In this document: piece after piece, positions 26,577 to 35,326 of the stretch
Position numbering within the stretch: the first letter of the stretch is position 1
How the letters are laid out: each line of letters opens with the position of its first letter
Source of the DNA: a bacterium
GTDB taxonomy: Bacteria > Actinomycetota > Acidimicrobiia > Spongiisociales > Spongiisociaceae
Assembly: GCA_028821265.1 (NCBI GenBank)
Contig: JAPPGU010000078.1
Location: forward strand, 1 to 35,365
Direction of reading: 5' to 3'
DNA: 35,365 nt
Notes under the pieces: model-generated
Database searches by the model: none
What the model was told of the DNA's origin: nothing
What the model saw: only the letters and a program-made list of their open reading frames with translations
Translations under genes and position numbers: made by a program

Positions 26577-27398
26577 TCAGCGTTTGGGGCGCCACCAGAG
26601 TGTGCTGTGCCGGCCCATGCGGTTCCCGACGTACAGGCGGCCGTCCTCCTCGGTGACCTGCGGTTCCAGGAGAGGCCGCAGTTCCGAGCGTCGGGCCAGC
26701 GGCAAGGTCACCCTCTTGCCGTAGAAGGCGAGGATCTCGTCCCAGTTCTCGAACCACAACAACGCCGGTCTCTCCCAGTACTCCACTTCGGGACGGACAC
26801 CGATCTCCTCGACGATCACCTCCACCAGGTCTTCGACCGACGGGCCGTCCGGACGGTCGACGCCGTGGACGGCGCGGAACAGCGGCGCGATGTTCACCCG
26901 GGGATGCCGTTCGGTCAGCTCGATCACCACCCCCCGGCGGGCAGCGTGGTCGAGAGCCGCCACGAACGGACCGATGTCCGCCACGTCGTAAACGACGTTG
27001 GCCGACATGACGACATCGACCTGCGGAACCTGACCCGCCACCTCCGGCCAGCGTCCCCTCACCAGCCGGGCGGAGACACCGAGCCGGGCCGCCTCCTCCT
27101 CGAAACCGTCCGCCATCCCCGCGTCGGGCTCCACCGCGGTGAGATCATGGCCCGAGAGGGCCAGGGGTAGTGAGACCCGTCCCCTCCCGGCGCCCACATC
27201 GAGCACCGAACCGTGCTCCCCGGCGAGGCGCCTCGCCACCTCGACCGTCACCGGAGGAGGCACAGAACGTGCCGCTGCCGACATGCGCTCCCATATCCAC
27301 GGCGACCAACCGTAGGGCGACTCCTCCGCCGCATCGAGCAGCCTCTGTGGAATCACCCAGGCCTCCAGTTCGGCCCGCCACCGATCCGCCGCCCTCAA
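26577..27398 (-). CDS. SAM-dependent methyltransferase, substrate unknown
   Basis: A 273-residue class I methyltransferase. Motif I is VLDVGAGRGR (residues 65-74), followed by the acidic residue of motif II (AVEPDAG) and VVMSANVVYDV at motif IV. The C-terminal third is less typical and ends STLWWRPKR. The TTG start at 27398 is supported by GGAGGT six bases before it. It follows the cytochrome c gene by 39 bases on the same strand, so the two are probably co-transcribed. The substrate cannot be read from the sequence; it lacks the sterol-binding blocks of the SMT in this window. Confidence 0.75.
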   Translation of the reverse strand: MRAADRWRAELEAWVIPQRLLDAAEESPYGWSPWIWERMSAAARSVPPPVTVEVARRLAGEHGSVLDVGAGRGRVSLPLALSGHDLTAVEPDAGMADGFEEEAARLGVSARLVRGRWPEVAGQVPQVDVVMSANVVYDVADIGPFVAALDHAARRGVVIELTERHPRVNIAPLFRAVHGVDRPDGPSVEDLVEVIVEEIGVRPEVEYWERPALLWFENWDEILAFYGKRVTLPLARRSELRPLLEPQVTEEDGRLYVGNRMGRHSTLWWRPKR

Positions 27399-27437
27399 CT
27401 CACCACCTCCTGTCCGGACCGCGCCGCACCGAACGTC

Positions 27438-27953
27438 TCAACCATCGCATACCGCCAACCCGGCCGGCTCGATGAAGATGCCGTTGGCGTACTGCAGCTC
27501 GCGCACGTAGCAGATGACCTTGTTCAAGTCCTCGGGCGATAGGCCCGGCACCGGATCCATGTCCCCGAAGTTCCAGTGGTGTTGGGGCGATCCCGTCTCC
27601 ACGGCGCGGACGAAGCTGAAGTCGGCGTGGTGACCCGGCTCGTAGATCTTGTGCACCAGCGGAGGGCCCTGCGACGACCCGCCGGCGGTGGGGCCGTGAC
27701 ACTCCGAACAGTTGGCGGTGAACAGTTCGGCGCCCTCGCTAGCCACGTCCGAGAGGTCGGGCACCTCGACCGACACCGTCTGGGCGCCGGAGGCGTCATC
27801 AACCGAGTATTCGTCTTCCTCGCCCCCCGAACAACTCGCCAGCAACACCACGACCAGTACGGCCACCGGGACCGGACGCCACATCGGGTGTAGCCGGCCA
27901 CCGACCCAGCGAATGCCCGCGCCTCGCCCGACCGACCGGGTGTTGAGGGTCAT
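27438..27953 (-). CDS. Cytochrome c family lipoprotein
   Basis: About 171 residues with a lipoprotein signal ending LLASC|SGG (Cys41 lipidated), a short acidic linker, and one class I cytochrome c domain. The haem motif CSECH is at residues 82-86 and the probable axial Met is Met132 in GDMDPVPGL. It is expected on the outer face of the membrane as a mono-haem electron carrier. ATG 27953 was chosen (GGGGA upstream); ATG 27884 is a possible shorter start that keeps the signal peptide. The open frame reaching further upstream is antisense to the VWA gene and not real. It is divergent from the VWA lipoprotein and followed by a methyltransferase. Confidence 0.8.
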   Translation of the reverse strand: MTLNTRSVGRGAGIRWVGGRLHPMWRPVPVAVLVVVLLASCSGGEEDEYSVDDASGAQTVSVEVPDLSDVASEGAELFTANCSECHGPTAGGSSQGPPLVHKIYEPGHHADFSFVRAVETGSPQHHWNFGDMDPVPGLSPEDLNKVICYVRELQYANGIFIEPAGLAVCDG

Positions 27954-28116
27954 CGCGTTCCCCACTTTTCGATCACACGTCTCCCAGTGCCTATCTGACG
28001 ATACATAGAGGATCCGGGCTAGGCGTTCGTGGTTCGGGGAAGGGGCCACGTCGGGAATCCGTAGGAATCTGGTGGGGCCGGGAACCTTGGAGCGGGCCGG
28101 CGTCGTCACAAGAGAC

Positions 28117-29658
28117 ATGAAGACCACACCTGCCCCCACCCGAACCCTGATAGTGCTGCTGGCGGTCGTCACCCTCCTGACGGGCGCCTGCAGATCCGAG
28201 AGCGTCGACACGTCCGTTGCAACCGCCGTCGTCCCGGTGGAAACAACGGCGGCGCCGGCCGTCGATCCCGGGCCCGAGCCCTCCGGCGAGGGCGGGACCC
28301 CGTCCGTTGACAGCGGAACCGCTCGGACCACCGACGAAGGATGGATCGAAGGCGAGCCCGACTGGGAGGGAGACGCCGCCGCCGCCGCATCCGTCGAGCT
28401 CGAGGCGATGGCGGATGCCGTGATGGAGGAAGTCGCCATGGCGGCAGATGCCGCCGAGAGGGCCGTCGAGGAAGCTGCCTCCCCCGAACCCACCGCCGCC
28501 CCCGCGACCACGGCGGCCGCGGCCACGATCGAAACCGCGGATGACGTTGTCGACTCCGAGCCGGATGCCGTTGTCCACGAGTCCGAGTTGCGGCAGGTGA
28601 GGCTCACGGGCGGGTCCATCGACGACAACGCACGCTTCGAGGACTACCTGGCCTACCGGGCCGACTTCTTCCGCCTCGGTATTCCAGTGCGCGACATCGA
28701 CCCCACCGGACGCATAGTGGTGACCGTGACCGGCGAGGGCGGCCTCCCGGCGGCCGGCGCCGAGGTCCTGGTGACGGCGGGCCAGAGAGGGGTGGGCCTG
28801 AGGACCACCGCCGACGGCACGGTCCGCTTCCACCCGGAGGCCTACGAGCTGGGTGATGGGCCGTACACGGTGTCGGCCGGCGGCGCCAGCGCCGAGGCCG
28901 CACGAGGCGAGAGCCTCGCCCTGGAGACCTCCCTGCCCACGGCGTCCAGCGAGACCGTCGCCCTCGATGTCCTGTTCCTGCTCGACGCCACCGGCTCGAT
29001 GGCGGACGAGATCCACCAGCTCAAGATCACCATCGACGAGGTGGCCATGCGCATCCACCGGCTCCCCGGCGACGTGGACGTGCGCCTGGGCATGACCCTG
29101 TACCGCGACGAGGGCGACATCTTCCTGACCAGGACGTTTGACCTCACGCCGGACGCAGAGGCCTTCGCCCAGGCCCTTTCGGAGGTGGTGGCCGACGACG
29201 GCGGCGACAACCCGGAAGCCCTCGACGAAGCGCTCGCCGACGCTCTGTCCAAGCCGTCGTGGCGGCCTCCATCCGAGACGGTGCAGCTGATCTTCCTGGT
29301 GGCCGACGCTCCCCCGCAGGTGCTGCGGCAGGTGCCGGTGCCCTACACCGACTCGATGCGTAACGCCGCCGGGCGGGGCATCAAGATCTTCCCGGTGTCG
29401 TCGTCCGGCACCGACGACCAGGCCGAGTTCGTGTTCCGCCAGCTCGCCCAGTTCACCGGCGCCCGCTACGTGTTCCTGACCTACGGCGCCGAGGGCCGCG
29501 CCACCGGCTCAGCCACCGACATCGACCAGCGCGACTACGAGGAGTTGTCCCTGGACGACCTGATAGTGCGCCTGGTCGCCGAGGAACTGGCAGACCTTCA
29601 CGGCCCCGCGGACGCCGAGACTCCAGAGACAACCGAGGACGGCCAGCAAGACAACTGA
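28117..29658 (+). CDS. VWA-domain lipoprotein
   Basis: A 513-residue surface lipoprotein. The signal ends TLLTGAC (Cys25), followed by a long acidic Ala/Pro/Thr-rich region (about 26-165), a beta-sandwich-like segment (VVTVTGEGGLPAAGAEV, about 205-260), and a von Willebrand A domain (about 284-480). The MIDAS start is DATGSM (Asp290), a variant of DxSxS, with GGDNPEALDEAL as the second metal-loop region. VWA domains bind ligands through a metal ion. ATG 28117 was chosen because it gives the lipobox signal; an upstream frame start adds 15 residues with no function. It is divergent from the cytochrome c gene. Ligand unknown. Confidence 0.8.
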   Translation: MKTTPAPTRTLIVLLAVVTLLTGACRSESVDTSVATAVVPVETTAAPAVDPGPEPSGEGGTPSVDSGTARTTDEGWIEGEPDWEGDAAAAASVELEAMADAVMEEVAMAADAAERAVEEAASPEPTAAPATTAAAATIETADDVVDSEPDAVVHESELRQVRLTGGSIDDNARFEDYLAYRADFFRLGIPVRDIDPTGRIVVTVTGEGGLPAAGAEVLVTAGQRGVGLRTTADGTVRFHPEAYELGDGPYTVSAGGASAEAARGESLALETSLPTASSETVALDVLFLLDATGSMADEIHQLKITIDEVAMRIHRLPGDVDVRLGMTLYRDEGDIFLTRTFDLTPDAEAFAQALSEVVADDGGDNPEALDEALADALSKPSWRPPSETVQLIFLVADAPPQVLRQVPVPYTDSMRNAAGRGIKIFPVSSSGTDDQAEFVFRQLAQFTGARYVFLTYGAEGRATGSATDIDQRDYEELSLDDLIVRLVAEELADLHGPADAETPETTEDGQQDN

Positions 29659-29699
29659 AACTACCGCCGGACTCCTTCGCGGTTTTCCCTCCGCCGGTC

Positions 29700-29742
29700 C
29701 CGCCACCCGTCCTCGACCAGCCTCCCGAGGAGTGGGTGGCGG
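29700..29742 (+). terminator. Long two-tier hairpin after the VWA gene
   Basis: CCGCCACCC (29700-29708) is perfectly complementary to GGGTGGCGG (29734-29742). Inside it CCTCG (29711-29715) pairs with CGAGG (29726-29730) around a ten-base loop. It begins about 40 bases after the VWA stop. A terminator is the simplest reading; no T tract follows. Confidence 0.55.
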
Positions 29743-29874
29743 TCGGCGTGTAGCAGGTTCAGAGTCCGATCAGGTCGGCGACGAACTCGGCCAACGCCCG
29801 TTACTCTTGAACGCCGTGGTCTACCAGCGGATCCCGGAGTACCGCCAACCTACGCCGGACGCAGCCGGCCGTTG

Positions 29875-31614
29875 ATGCGCGTCAACGAATACATCCGCTA
29901 CGAGCCCGACGAACGCTGCTCCGCCCGCCTGACGCTGGGTGTGGCTGTTCAGGGGACCATGATCAGCCTGTCGATCACCGTCATCGTGGTGACGATCTTC
30001 GTCCTCGGGGCAGGCGAGGACAGGGCCTATCTCTCCTGGGCGGTGTTCGCTGCCCTGATGATCACCGGACTCGGCACCCTGTTGGTGGCCAGCCGCCTGG
30101 GAAAGCTCGGGGCGGGGCACATTCTGATGATGGCATCGGGCGGCCAGTTCATAGGCGTCTGCGTGGTGGCGATGACCGAAGCCGGTCCGGCCACGCTGGC
30201 GATGCTGCTGGTCGTCTCGTCCGTGCTCCAGTTCCTGGTGGCCACATGGCTCCCGAAGATGCGCCGGATCATCACACCCGTCGTCGCCGGGACCGCGCAC
30301 ATTCTGATAGCGACGACAGTGATACCGGTAGCCATCGCCAGGTTGGTGGACACACCCGCCGGAACGTCGCCATCCCAGGGCTTGGCGGCCTCCGGGGCGG
30401 CAGCCCTCGCCTTCCTGTTCCTCGTCTTGAGGGGCACGAGTATCTGGCGCCTGTGGGCGATACCCATCGGGATCGGGGCCGGCTCGCTGGTCGCCGTGGC
30501 GGTGGGACTGTACGACCTCGGGCCGGTTCTGGATACGCCCTGGTTCGATCTGCCGGAAACGGCCGCATGGCCGGGGTTGGACCTGACGCCCGGCCCGGAG
30601 TTCTGGGGACTGCTGCCGATGTTCCTGATCGTGAGCCTCGTCGTGGCTGTCAAGTCGACCAGCGACGGCGCCGTGATCCAGCAGGTCTCACGCCGCCGCC
30701 CGCGCGCCACGGACTTCCGCACGGTGCAGGGAACTCTCAATGTCAGCGGAGTGACGATGCTGCTGTCGGGGATGGCCGGGACGGTTCCTCCCATCATGGT
30801 CTCGGCCAGCTCCATCTCATTGATCAACATCACAGGGGTCGCATCCCGCAGGGTCGGGCAGGTCATCGGGGGTGTTCTGATCCTGCTGGCGCTGTTCCCC
30901 AAGGGCCTCGCCATCCTGCTCGCCACACCGACTTCGGTGATGGGAGCGGTCCTGTTGATGATCATGGGAGTGCTCCTGGTGGAGGGTATGCGGACCATCG
31001 TCAAGGACGGTCTCGACCATCGGAAGGGGATGGTGGCGGGCGCATCCCTCGCGATCGGCATCGGCCTGGAGGCCAACAACGTCCTGGAAGATCTCCTGGT
31101 CGGAACGTGGGGTGTGGTGTTCGGCAGCGGGTTGGTCGTCGGCGTCCTGACGGTGGTGGTGCTGACAACCCTGATGGAACTGTCCAGCCCGCGCCGCAAG
31201 CGGCTGGAGGTGGAACTCGACATGTCCGACCTTCCCGGAATCAACACGTTCCTCACCAAGCTTGCCGCCCGCGCCGGCTGGAGCGCAGCTTCGACAGAGC
31301 GTCTGACCGCCGCCGGAGAGGAGACCCTCTCGACCATGTTGCAGCTACGTGAGGACTACGCGGATCAGGCCACGCCGCGCCTGATACTCACCGCCCAGGG
31401 CAGTGCTCGGGCAATCGATCTGGAGTTCATGGCTATCTTCGGGGAGGGAAACATCGAGGACCACCTGGCGTACCTGGTTGAACACACCGACACGCCGGAC
31501 GAGCGTGACATGTCGTTCCGCCTGCTGCGCCACTACGCATCCTCGGTGCGGCACAGCAAGTACTACGGCATAGACATCGTCTCGGTACAGGTGGAGTCCC
31601 TACCCGAGTCCTGA
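29875..31614 (+). CDS. NCS2 (uracil/xanthine) permease-like protein with C-terminal ATPase-like domain
   Basis: A 579-residue protein. Residues about 20-440 hold 12-14 hydrophobic segments typical of nucleobase/ascorbate (NCS2) transporters, including the half-helix region TSDGAVIQQVS and VSASSISLINITGVASRRVG. After a basic stretch (SSPRRKRLEVEL) comes a soluble domain of about 130 residues (FLTKLAARAGWS, LTAAGEETLSTML) that looks like a HATPase/anti-sigma-type fold; its helix carrying E-E-x-x-x resembles the N-box helix. Such a tail could gate transport or sense nucleotide, but that is inference. The ATG at 29875 is preceded by an in-frame TTG. A DUF1330 gene follows after 31 bases and is probably in the same operon. 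Confidence 0.75.
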   Translation: MRVNEYIRYEPDERCSARLTLGVAVQGTMISLSITVIVVTIFVLGAGEDRAYLSWAVFAALMITGLGTLLVASRLGKLGAGHILMMASGGQFIGVCVVAMTEAGPATLAMLLVVSSVLQFLVATWLPKMRRIITPVVAGTAHILIATTVIPVAIARLVDTPAGTSPSQGLAASGAAALAFLFLVLRGTSIWRLWAIPIGIGAGSLVAVAVGLYDLGPVLDTPWFDLPETAAWPGLDLTPGPEFWGLLPMFLIVSLVVAVKSTSDGAVIQQVSRRRPRATDFRTVQGTLNVSGVTMLLSGMAGTVPPIMVSASSISLINITGVASRRVGQVIGGVLILLALFPKGLAILLATPTSVMGAVLLMIMGVLLVEGMRTIVKDGLDHRKGMVAGASLAIGIGLEANNVLEDLLVGTWGVVFGSGLVVGVLTVVVLTTLMELSSPRRKRLEVELDMSDLPGINTFLTKLAARAGWSAASTERLTAAGEETLSTMLQLREDYADQATPRLILTAQGSARAIDLEFMAIFGEGNIEDHLAYLVEHTDTPDERDMSFRLLRHYASSVRHSKYYGIDIVSVQVESLPES

Positions 31615-31645
31615 CAACACCCGACACGAAAGGAGAGGACGAACG

Positions 31646-31933
31646 ATGCGAGGATACGCGATCGTCAACACTGAAATAACCGACCCAGAGGGGTACGCCG
31701 AGTTCATAGAGCGCATACCGGACGTCATAGCGACATACGGCGGGAAGTACGTGGTCCGGGGTGGAAGGACCGAGTACAGGTACGGTGACTGGCAACCGGG
31801 CCGCGTGGTGGTGATCGAGTTCGGCAGCTTCGAGGAGGCACGTACCTTCGCGGACTCCCCCGAGTTCACGGAACTCCGGGAGATCATCGATCGAACCTCG
31901 ACGGGGCGCATGATCCTGGCAGAAGGCGTCTAG
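31646..31933 (+). CDS. DUF1330 family protein
   Basis: A compact 95-residue protein of the DUF1330 family, a dimeric alpha/beta (ferredoxin-like) barrel. Typical features are GYAIVNTEITDPEGYAEF at the N-terminus, YGGKYVVRGG in the centre and RVVVIEFGSFEEARTF. The AAAGGAG ribosome-binding site is clear. Family members are cytosolic with no firmly established activity. Adjacency to the permease suggests a small-molecule metabolic role. Confidence 0.85.
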   Translation: MRGYAIVNTEITDPEGYAEFIERIPDVIATYGGKYVVRGGRTEYRYGDWQPGRVVVIEFGSFEEARTFADSPEFTELREIIDRTSTGRMILAEGV

Positions 31934-32168
31934 CCTCTCTCGCCCTGACGGAGAAGCTGCGCACCGGTCCGGCGAGGCCGCTCGGCGGGATCGGCGGCGA
32001 CTCGTCTTCGAGGGACCACCTCCCCTGGACGGTTCCGGTAGCACTGATCGAATAGACGAAGGGATTGACCATGAAGAACACGCTCGGTAGGTCCCCCTCG
32101 GCTCGCGGGCCTGGCCGCCCGGCCGACCCGACCGGTCCCCCGCCTCGCTCCGGCTCCGGAGTGCTCCC

Positions 32169-33053
32169 GTGGTAGGGGTGGATGTAGCCCTCCGGGCGGG
32201 CGCGCAGCTCGGTGAGTGCCCGCTCTGGAGTCCCGAGGAGGGGGTGCTCTACTGGGAGGACATCGACGCCCGGTTGGTGCACCGTTACGACCCTGCCACC
32301 GGCGAGGACCTGACCCGTGAGCTGCCGGGACGGCCCGGCTCGATGGTTCTCACGTCGGAGCCCGGCCGCCTTCTGATAGCGGCGGAGACCGAACTGGTCT
32401 GGTTCGACTGGGCGACCGGGGAGACCACTCCCTGGGTGACGCTGGAACCCCCGGGAACCGGAAACCGGATGAACGACGGCCGTACCGACCCGGTGGGCCG
32501 CTACTGGGTGGGCTCGATGTACGAGTTCGCCGCCGCCGAGCGCTATACCGGCAGCCTGTACCGCGTCGAGGGCGACGGATCGTTCACCGTCACCCGAGCC
32601 GGGGTGGGAGTACCCAACGCGCTGGCTTTCGACACCGAGCGGGACCGGATGTACTGGGCCGACTCCCTGAGCCGTACCGTGCTGTGCTACGACTACGACC
32701 TCGAGACGGGAGAGGCCAGGAACGGGAGGGTCTTCGTCGAGTTCGGCGACATCCCGGGACGGCCGGACGGTGCGTGCATCGACGTCGAGGGCTGCTACTG
32801 GGTAGCGGCCGTCCGCGGATCGGCCGTGCTGCGGTTCACGCCGGACGGCGCTCTCGACCTCAGTATCGACCTGCCCGTGGCCAAACCCTCGATGGTTGCA
32901 TTCGGCGGATACGATCTGGACACGCTGTTCGTGACCTCGATCGGCGGCGGGGGCAGCCACCGGCGGAAGGCCGCCGAACCGCGAGCCGGTGACCTGTTCG
33001 CCATCGAACCCGGCGTCGCCGGACTACCCGACGCTCCGTTCGCCGGTACCTGA
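32169..33053 (+). CDS. SMP-30/gluconolactonase family protein
   Basis: A 294-residue six-bladed beta-propeller of the SMP-30/regucalcin/gluconolactonase family. The metal ligands are visible: Glu16 (GECPLW), Asn102 (NRMNDGR), Asn150 (VPNALAFD) and Asp200 (GRPDGACID). Members hydrolyse sugar lactones or similar esters with a divalent ion. The GTG start at 32169 has GGAG about eight bases upstream and gives the expected N-terminus. It is cytosolic. The next gene encodes a 2-hydroxyacid dehydrogenase, and the pair would fit a sugar-acid or hydroxy-acid pathway. Confidence 0.88.
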   Translation: MVGVDVALRAGAQLGECPLWSPEEGVLYWEDIDARLVHRYDPATGEDLTRELPGRPGSMVLTSEPGRLLIAAETELVWFDWATGETTPWVTLEPPGTGNRMNDGRTDPVGRYWVGSMYEFAAAERYTGSLYRVEGDGSFTVTRAGVGVPNALAFDTERDRMYWADSLSRTVLCYDYDLETGEARNGRVFVEFGDIPGRPDGACIDVEGCYWVAAVRGSAVLRFTPDGALDLSIDLPVAKPSMVAFGGYDLDTLFVTSIGGGGSHRRKAAEPRAGDLFAIEPGVAGLPDAPFAGT

Positions 33054-33111
33054 GGTCCCCATACCCGCAGGGCGTCTCGATGCTCCAGTGCTAGCATCCA
33101 CCGACCCGCCC

Positions 33112-33128
33112 AGGAGGGACCCCGCATA
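33112..33128 (+). promoter_or_regulatory. Ribosome-binding site pointing to an ATA start codon
   Basis: AGGAGGG at 33112-33118 is the strongest Shine-Dalgarno near this gene. It is eight bases before ATA (33126-33128), in frame with the dehydrogenase, and about 38 bases before the first ATG (33156), which has no such site of its own. Translation from ATA adds ten residues (ARIWFERRI) that look like the first beta strand of the fold. Confidence 0.5.
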
Positions 33129-33155
33129 GCCCGTATCTGGTTCGAGCGTCGGATC

Positions 33156-34097
33156 ATGCCCCTCCTGCGGCCCTACGTTCCGTCGTCCGTCGAGGTGCTG
33201 GGGCCCGGCCGCCCGGAGGACACCCACGCCGGCATAGAAACGGCCCAGGGGGCCATCGTCGCCAGGTCCCGATTCGACGAACGAGTCTTCGACCGGGCGC
33301 CGGATCTGGTGGCCATCTGCCGGACCGGGATAGGCTGTGACAGCATCGACCTGGAGGTCGCCACCCGCCGCGGAGTCGCCGTCTGCAACGCTCCGGACGG
33401 ACCGACAATATCCACCGCCGAGCATACGGTCGCCCTGATGCTGGCGGTCTCCAAGAGCGTGGTGCGAGCCGGCAACCAACTCCGCAACGCGTGCGGCGAC
33501 GGTGACCACTATGCGACCCACCTGGGGATCGAGCTGCACGGCAAGACGCTCGGCCTGGTCGGATTCGGAAGGATCGCCCGCCAGGTCGCCGCCATCGGAG
33601 CCGGCCTGAGCATGCACGTACAGGCGTACGACCCCTACATCGCCGAAGGCGCCTTCCCCGTAACGGTGGTCCGGGCGCAGACTCTGGAGGAGTTGCTGAC
33701 CGCCAGCGACGTGGTGTCGGTGCACGTGCCCATGACCCCCACCAATGCGCGGATGTTCGACGCCCAGGCGTTCGCCACGATGAAGCCGGGCGCGGTGTTC
33801 GTCAACGCGGCCCGCGGCGGCCTCGTCGACCAAGATGCCCTGCTGGAGGCACTGGACAGCGGCCACCTCTTCGGGGCAGGCCTCGACGTGACCGATCCCG
33901 AGCCGCTCGACACCTCCCATCCGCTACTGCACCGACCCAACGTGACCGTGACCCCCCATGTCGCCGCCGGCACCGACGAAGCCCGGGTGCGAATGTTCCA
34001 GCCCGCCGTCGAGCAGGCGATCATGGTCATCGAAGGACGCAGACCTCCCCACATCGTCAACCCCGAAGCCTGGAAGGGCGTGGTCGCCCGCCTGTAG
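33156..34097 (+). CDS. D-isomer-specific 2-hydroxyacid dehydrogenase (phosphoglycerate dehydrogenase-like)
   Basis: A 313-residue NAD-dependent dehydrogenase from the first standard start. The Rossmann motif GFGRIA is at residues 136-141. Catalytic residues are Arg220 (NAARGGLVD), Glu249 (DPEPLD) and His268 (TPHVAAGT). The N-terminal substrate domain has CRTGIGCDSID. The family interconverts 2-hydroxyacids and 2-oxoacids; the length matches hydroxypyruvate reductase or short phosphoglycerate dehydrogenases without an ACT domain. The conservative ATG is given, but a strong ribosome-binding site and the missing first beta strand argue that translation begins at ATA 33126 (323 residues). Substrate specificity is not resolved. 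Confidence 0.88.
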   Translation: MPLLRPYVPSSVEVLGPGRPEDTHAGIETAQGAIVARSRFDERVFDRAPDLVAICRTGIGCDSIDLEVATRRGVAVCNAPDGPTISTAEHTVALMLAVSKSVVRAGNQLRNACGDGDHYATHLGIELHGKTLGLVGFGRIARQVAAIGAGLSMHVQAYDPYIAEGAFPVTVVRAQTLEELLTASDVVSVHVPMTPTNARMFDAQAFATMKPGAVFVNAARGGLVDQDALLEALDSGHLFGAGLDVTDPEPLDTSHPLLHRPNVTVTPHVAAGTDEARVRMFQPAVEQAIMVIEGRRPPHIVNPEAWKGVVARL

Positions 34098-34115
34098 ACA
34101 ACTCCAGCACCCGGC

Positions 34116-34134
34116 GCGCGATCGACGGACGCGC
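34116..34134. terminator. Weak hairpin between convergent dehydrogenase and DprA genes
   Basis: GCGCG (34116-34120) and CGCGC (34130-34134) flank a nine-base loop in the 52-base spacer between two convergent genes. It is short and GC-only, so termination is a guess from position. Confidence 0.3.
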
Positions 34135-34149
34135 ATGGTACGGACCAGG

Positions 34150-35094
34150 TCAGAAGAGCGCAGCCTGCTTAGGCGGCAGACCCTGTTCCAGATCGGATCG
34201 GGCGCCACTCAGGATCTGGTCGAGTTCCGATGTATCGGTCAGGGGTAAGGCGCCTCTCCGCTCGAGCGGCTCGTTGCCGGGACCCTCTCCGCTTCCCCGC
34301 CACACGGCTACCCGGCAGTAGACGCCCCTGATGGCTTCCGTAGCGCCCGTCCAGGTTCCGCCCGAGCCATTGTCAGCAGCGAGCGCCACCGTCACGTCCG
34401 ACAACGCGTAGATGAGCTTGTTCCGGCCCATCGCCTTGCCGACCGAGAAGGGGGAGTCAGGAGCGTACGGAGAGCACATCACCGTCAGCCCCTCGTGGAC
34501 CGCCCGCCGCACGTCCGGAGTCCTCAGCGTCCGGACGAGCGAGTGGGCCGGGACTCCGACCACGCTTCCTCCGGCCTGGAACGCCGCGCTCATCGCCAAC
34601 TGGTCGACTCCCCGCGCCGCGCCCGAGATGAGAGGAAGCCCGAGCGACGCAGCCTGCCGCCCCAGCGCCTTGGCAACTTCGGCGCCCTCCCTGCTCACGT
34701 TGCGGCTTCCGACGACGCCGACACCCGGCTGATCGAGGAGCTCGATGGCGCCGGCGGCATGGAGAATTGCCGGTCTCTTCGATCCGAGCCTCGCATGCAA
34801 CCGCTGCGGATAGCCCTCGTCGAACGGCGTCAGCGTCGCTACTCCGGACTGGTCGAGCCGGTCCAACTCGAATGCCATCGCTACTGCCCGCGAAAGGAGC
34901 CCCACCACCCGGGCCGACACGTCCTCCCCCAACCCGGAGCCGATCAGATCGTCCTCGGACCTTCCGAGTAGACCACCCGGATCACCGGCCTGATCGACCA
35001 GGCGCCAGAACTGCGAAGTACTAAGCGGCACCACGCTGTCCCGCGCCATCCTGCTCACCAAGAGGATGGTCGCCACCGAGTCGTCGTTCCGCAT
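34150..35094 (-). CDS. DprA/Smf-family DNA-processing protein
   Basis: A 314-residue protein with the DprA Rossmann-like fold. Hallmarks are GVVGSRNVS (about residues 126-134) and ISGAARGVDQLAM (156-168), the second being the SGxARGID motif. Canonical DprA loads RecA on incoming single-stranded DNA in transformation. This copy lacks an obvious winged-helix C-terminus and ends in a Lys/Gln-rich tail (LPPKQAALF), so it may be a diverged, perhaps defence- or element-associated member. GGGGAGGT lies seven bases before the ATG at 35094, supporting that start. The next gene to the right, divergently transcribed, begins like a GntR regulator. Confidence 0.75.
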   Translation of the reverse strand: MRNDDSVATILLVSRMARDSVVPLSTSQFWRLVDQAGDPGGLLGRSEDDLIGSGLGEDVSARVVGLLSRAVAMAFELDRLDQSGVATLTPFDEGYPQRLHARLGSKRPAILHAAGAIELLDQPGVGVVGSRNVSREGAEVAKALGRQAASLGLPLISGAARGVDQLAMSAAFQAGGSVVGVPAHSLVRTLRTPDVRRAVHEGLTVMCSPYAPDSPFSVGKAMGRNKLIYALSDVTVALAADNGSGGTWTGATEAIRGVYCRVAVWRGSGEGPGNEPLERRGALPLTDTSELDQILSGARSDLEQGLPPKQAALF

Positions 35095-35298
35095 CAAACC
35101 GACCTCCCCGCCGTGTCGGCGAGTGAGAACGGATCGACCGGTCCCGACCCCGCTCCTGGTAGCAACAGTGCGGTCCGATCTGTCTCGGGCATATCGACCT
35201 CGCGCGTCATCTCAGGACAACGTAACGAGGTCATGTGACAAGAGCAGCGCAACTTCGCTCGAGTGGCTCGGTGGCTGTCACGGCGCGGACACGGCAAG

Positions 35299-35326
35299 TT
35301 GCTATACGTATAGTTCTAGTTATAAT
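35299..35326 (+). promoter_or_regulatory. Strong promoter for the gene at the right edge (likely leaderless)
   Basis: TTGCTA at 35299-35304 and a perfect TATAAT at 35321-35326 are separated by 16 bases. Transcription should begin near 35332-35334, that is at the ATG at 35333, so the message is probably leaderless. The region is sharply AT-rich against its surroundings. Confidence 0.65.

Noticed and set aside
27954-28628. Upstream extension of the cytochrome c frame
   Set aside because: It is antisense to the VWA lipoprotein and has Ser/Ala/Val low-complexity content; the lipobox signal peptide starts later.
32071-32175. A 34-codon ORF beginning MKNTLGRS just before the SMP-30 gene
   Set aside because: Pro/Gly/Arg-rich, overlaps the GTG start of SMP-30, no ribosome-binding site of note; treated as spacer. 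Nothing else was seen in 31934-32168.
35094-35206. Short minus-strand ORF ending in a TGATG overlap with the DprA start
   Set aside because: About 38 codons with no family resemblance; DprA has its own strong ribosome-binding site, so coupling is not needed. Possible leader peptide but not supported.
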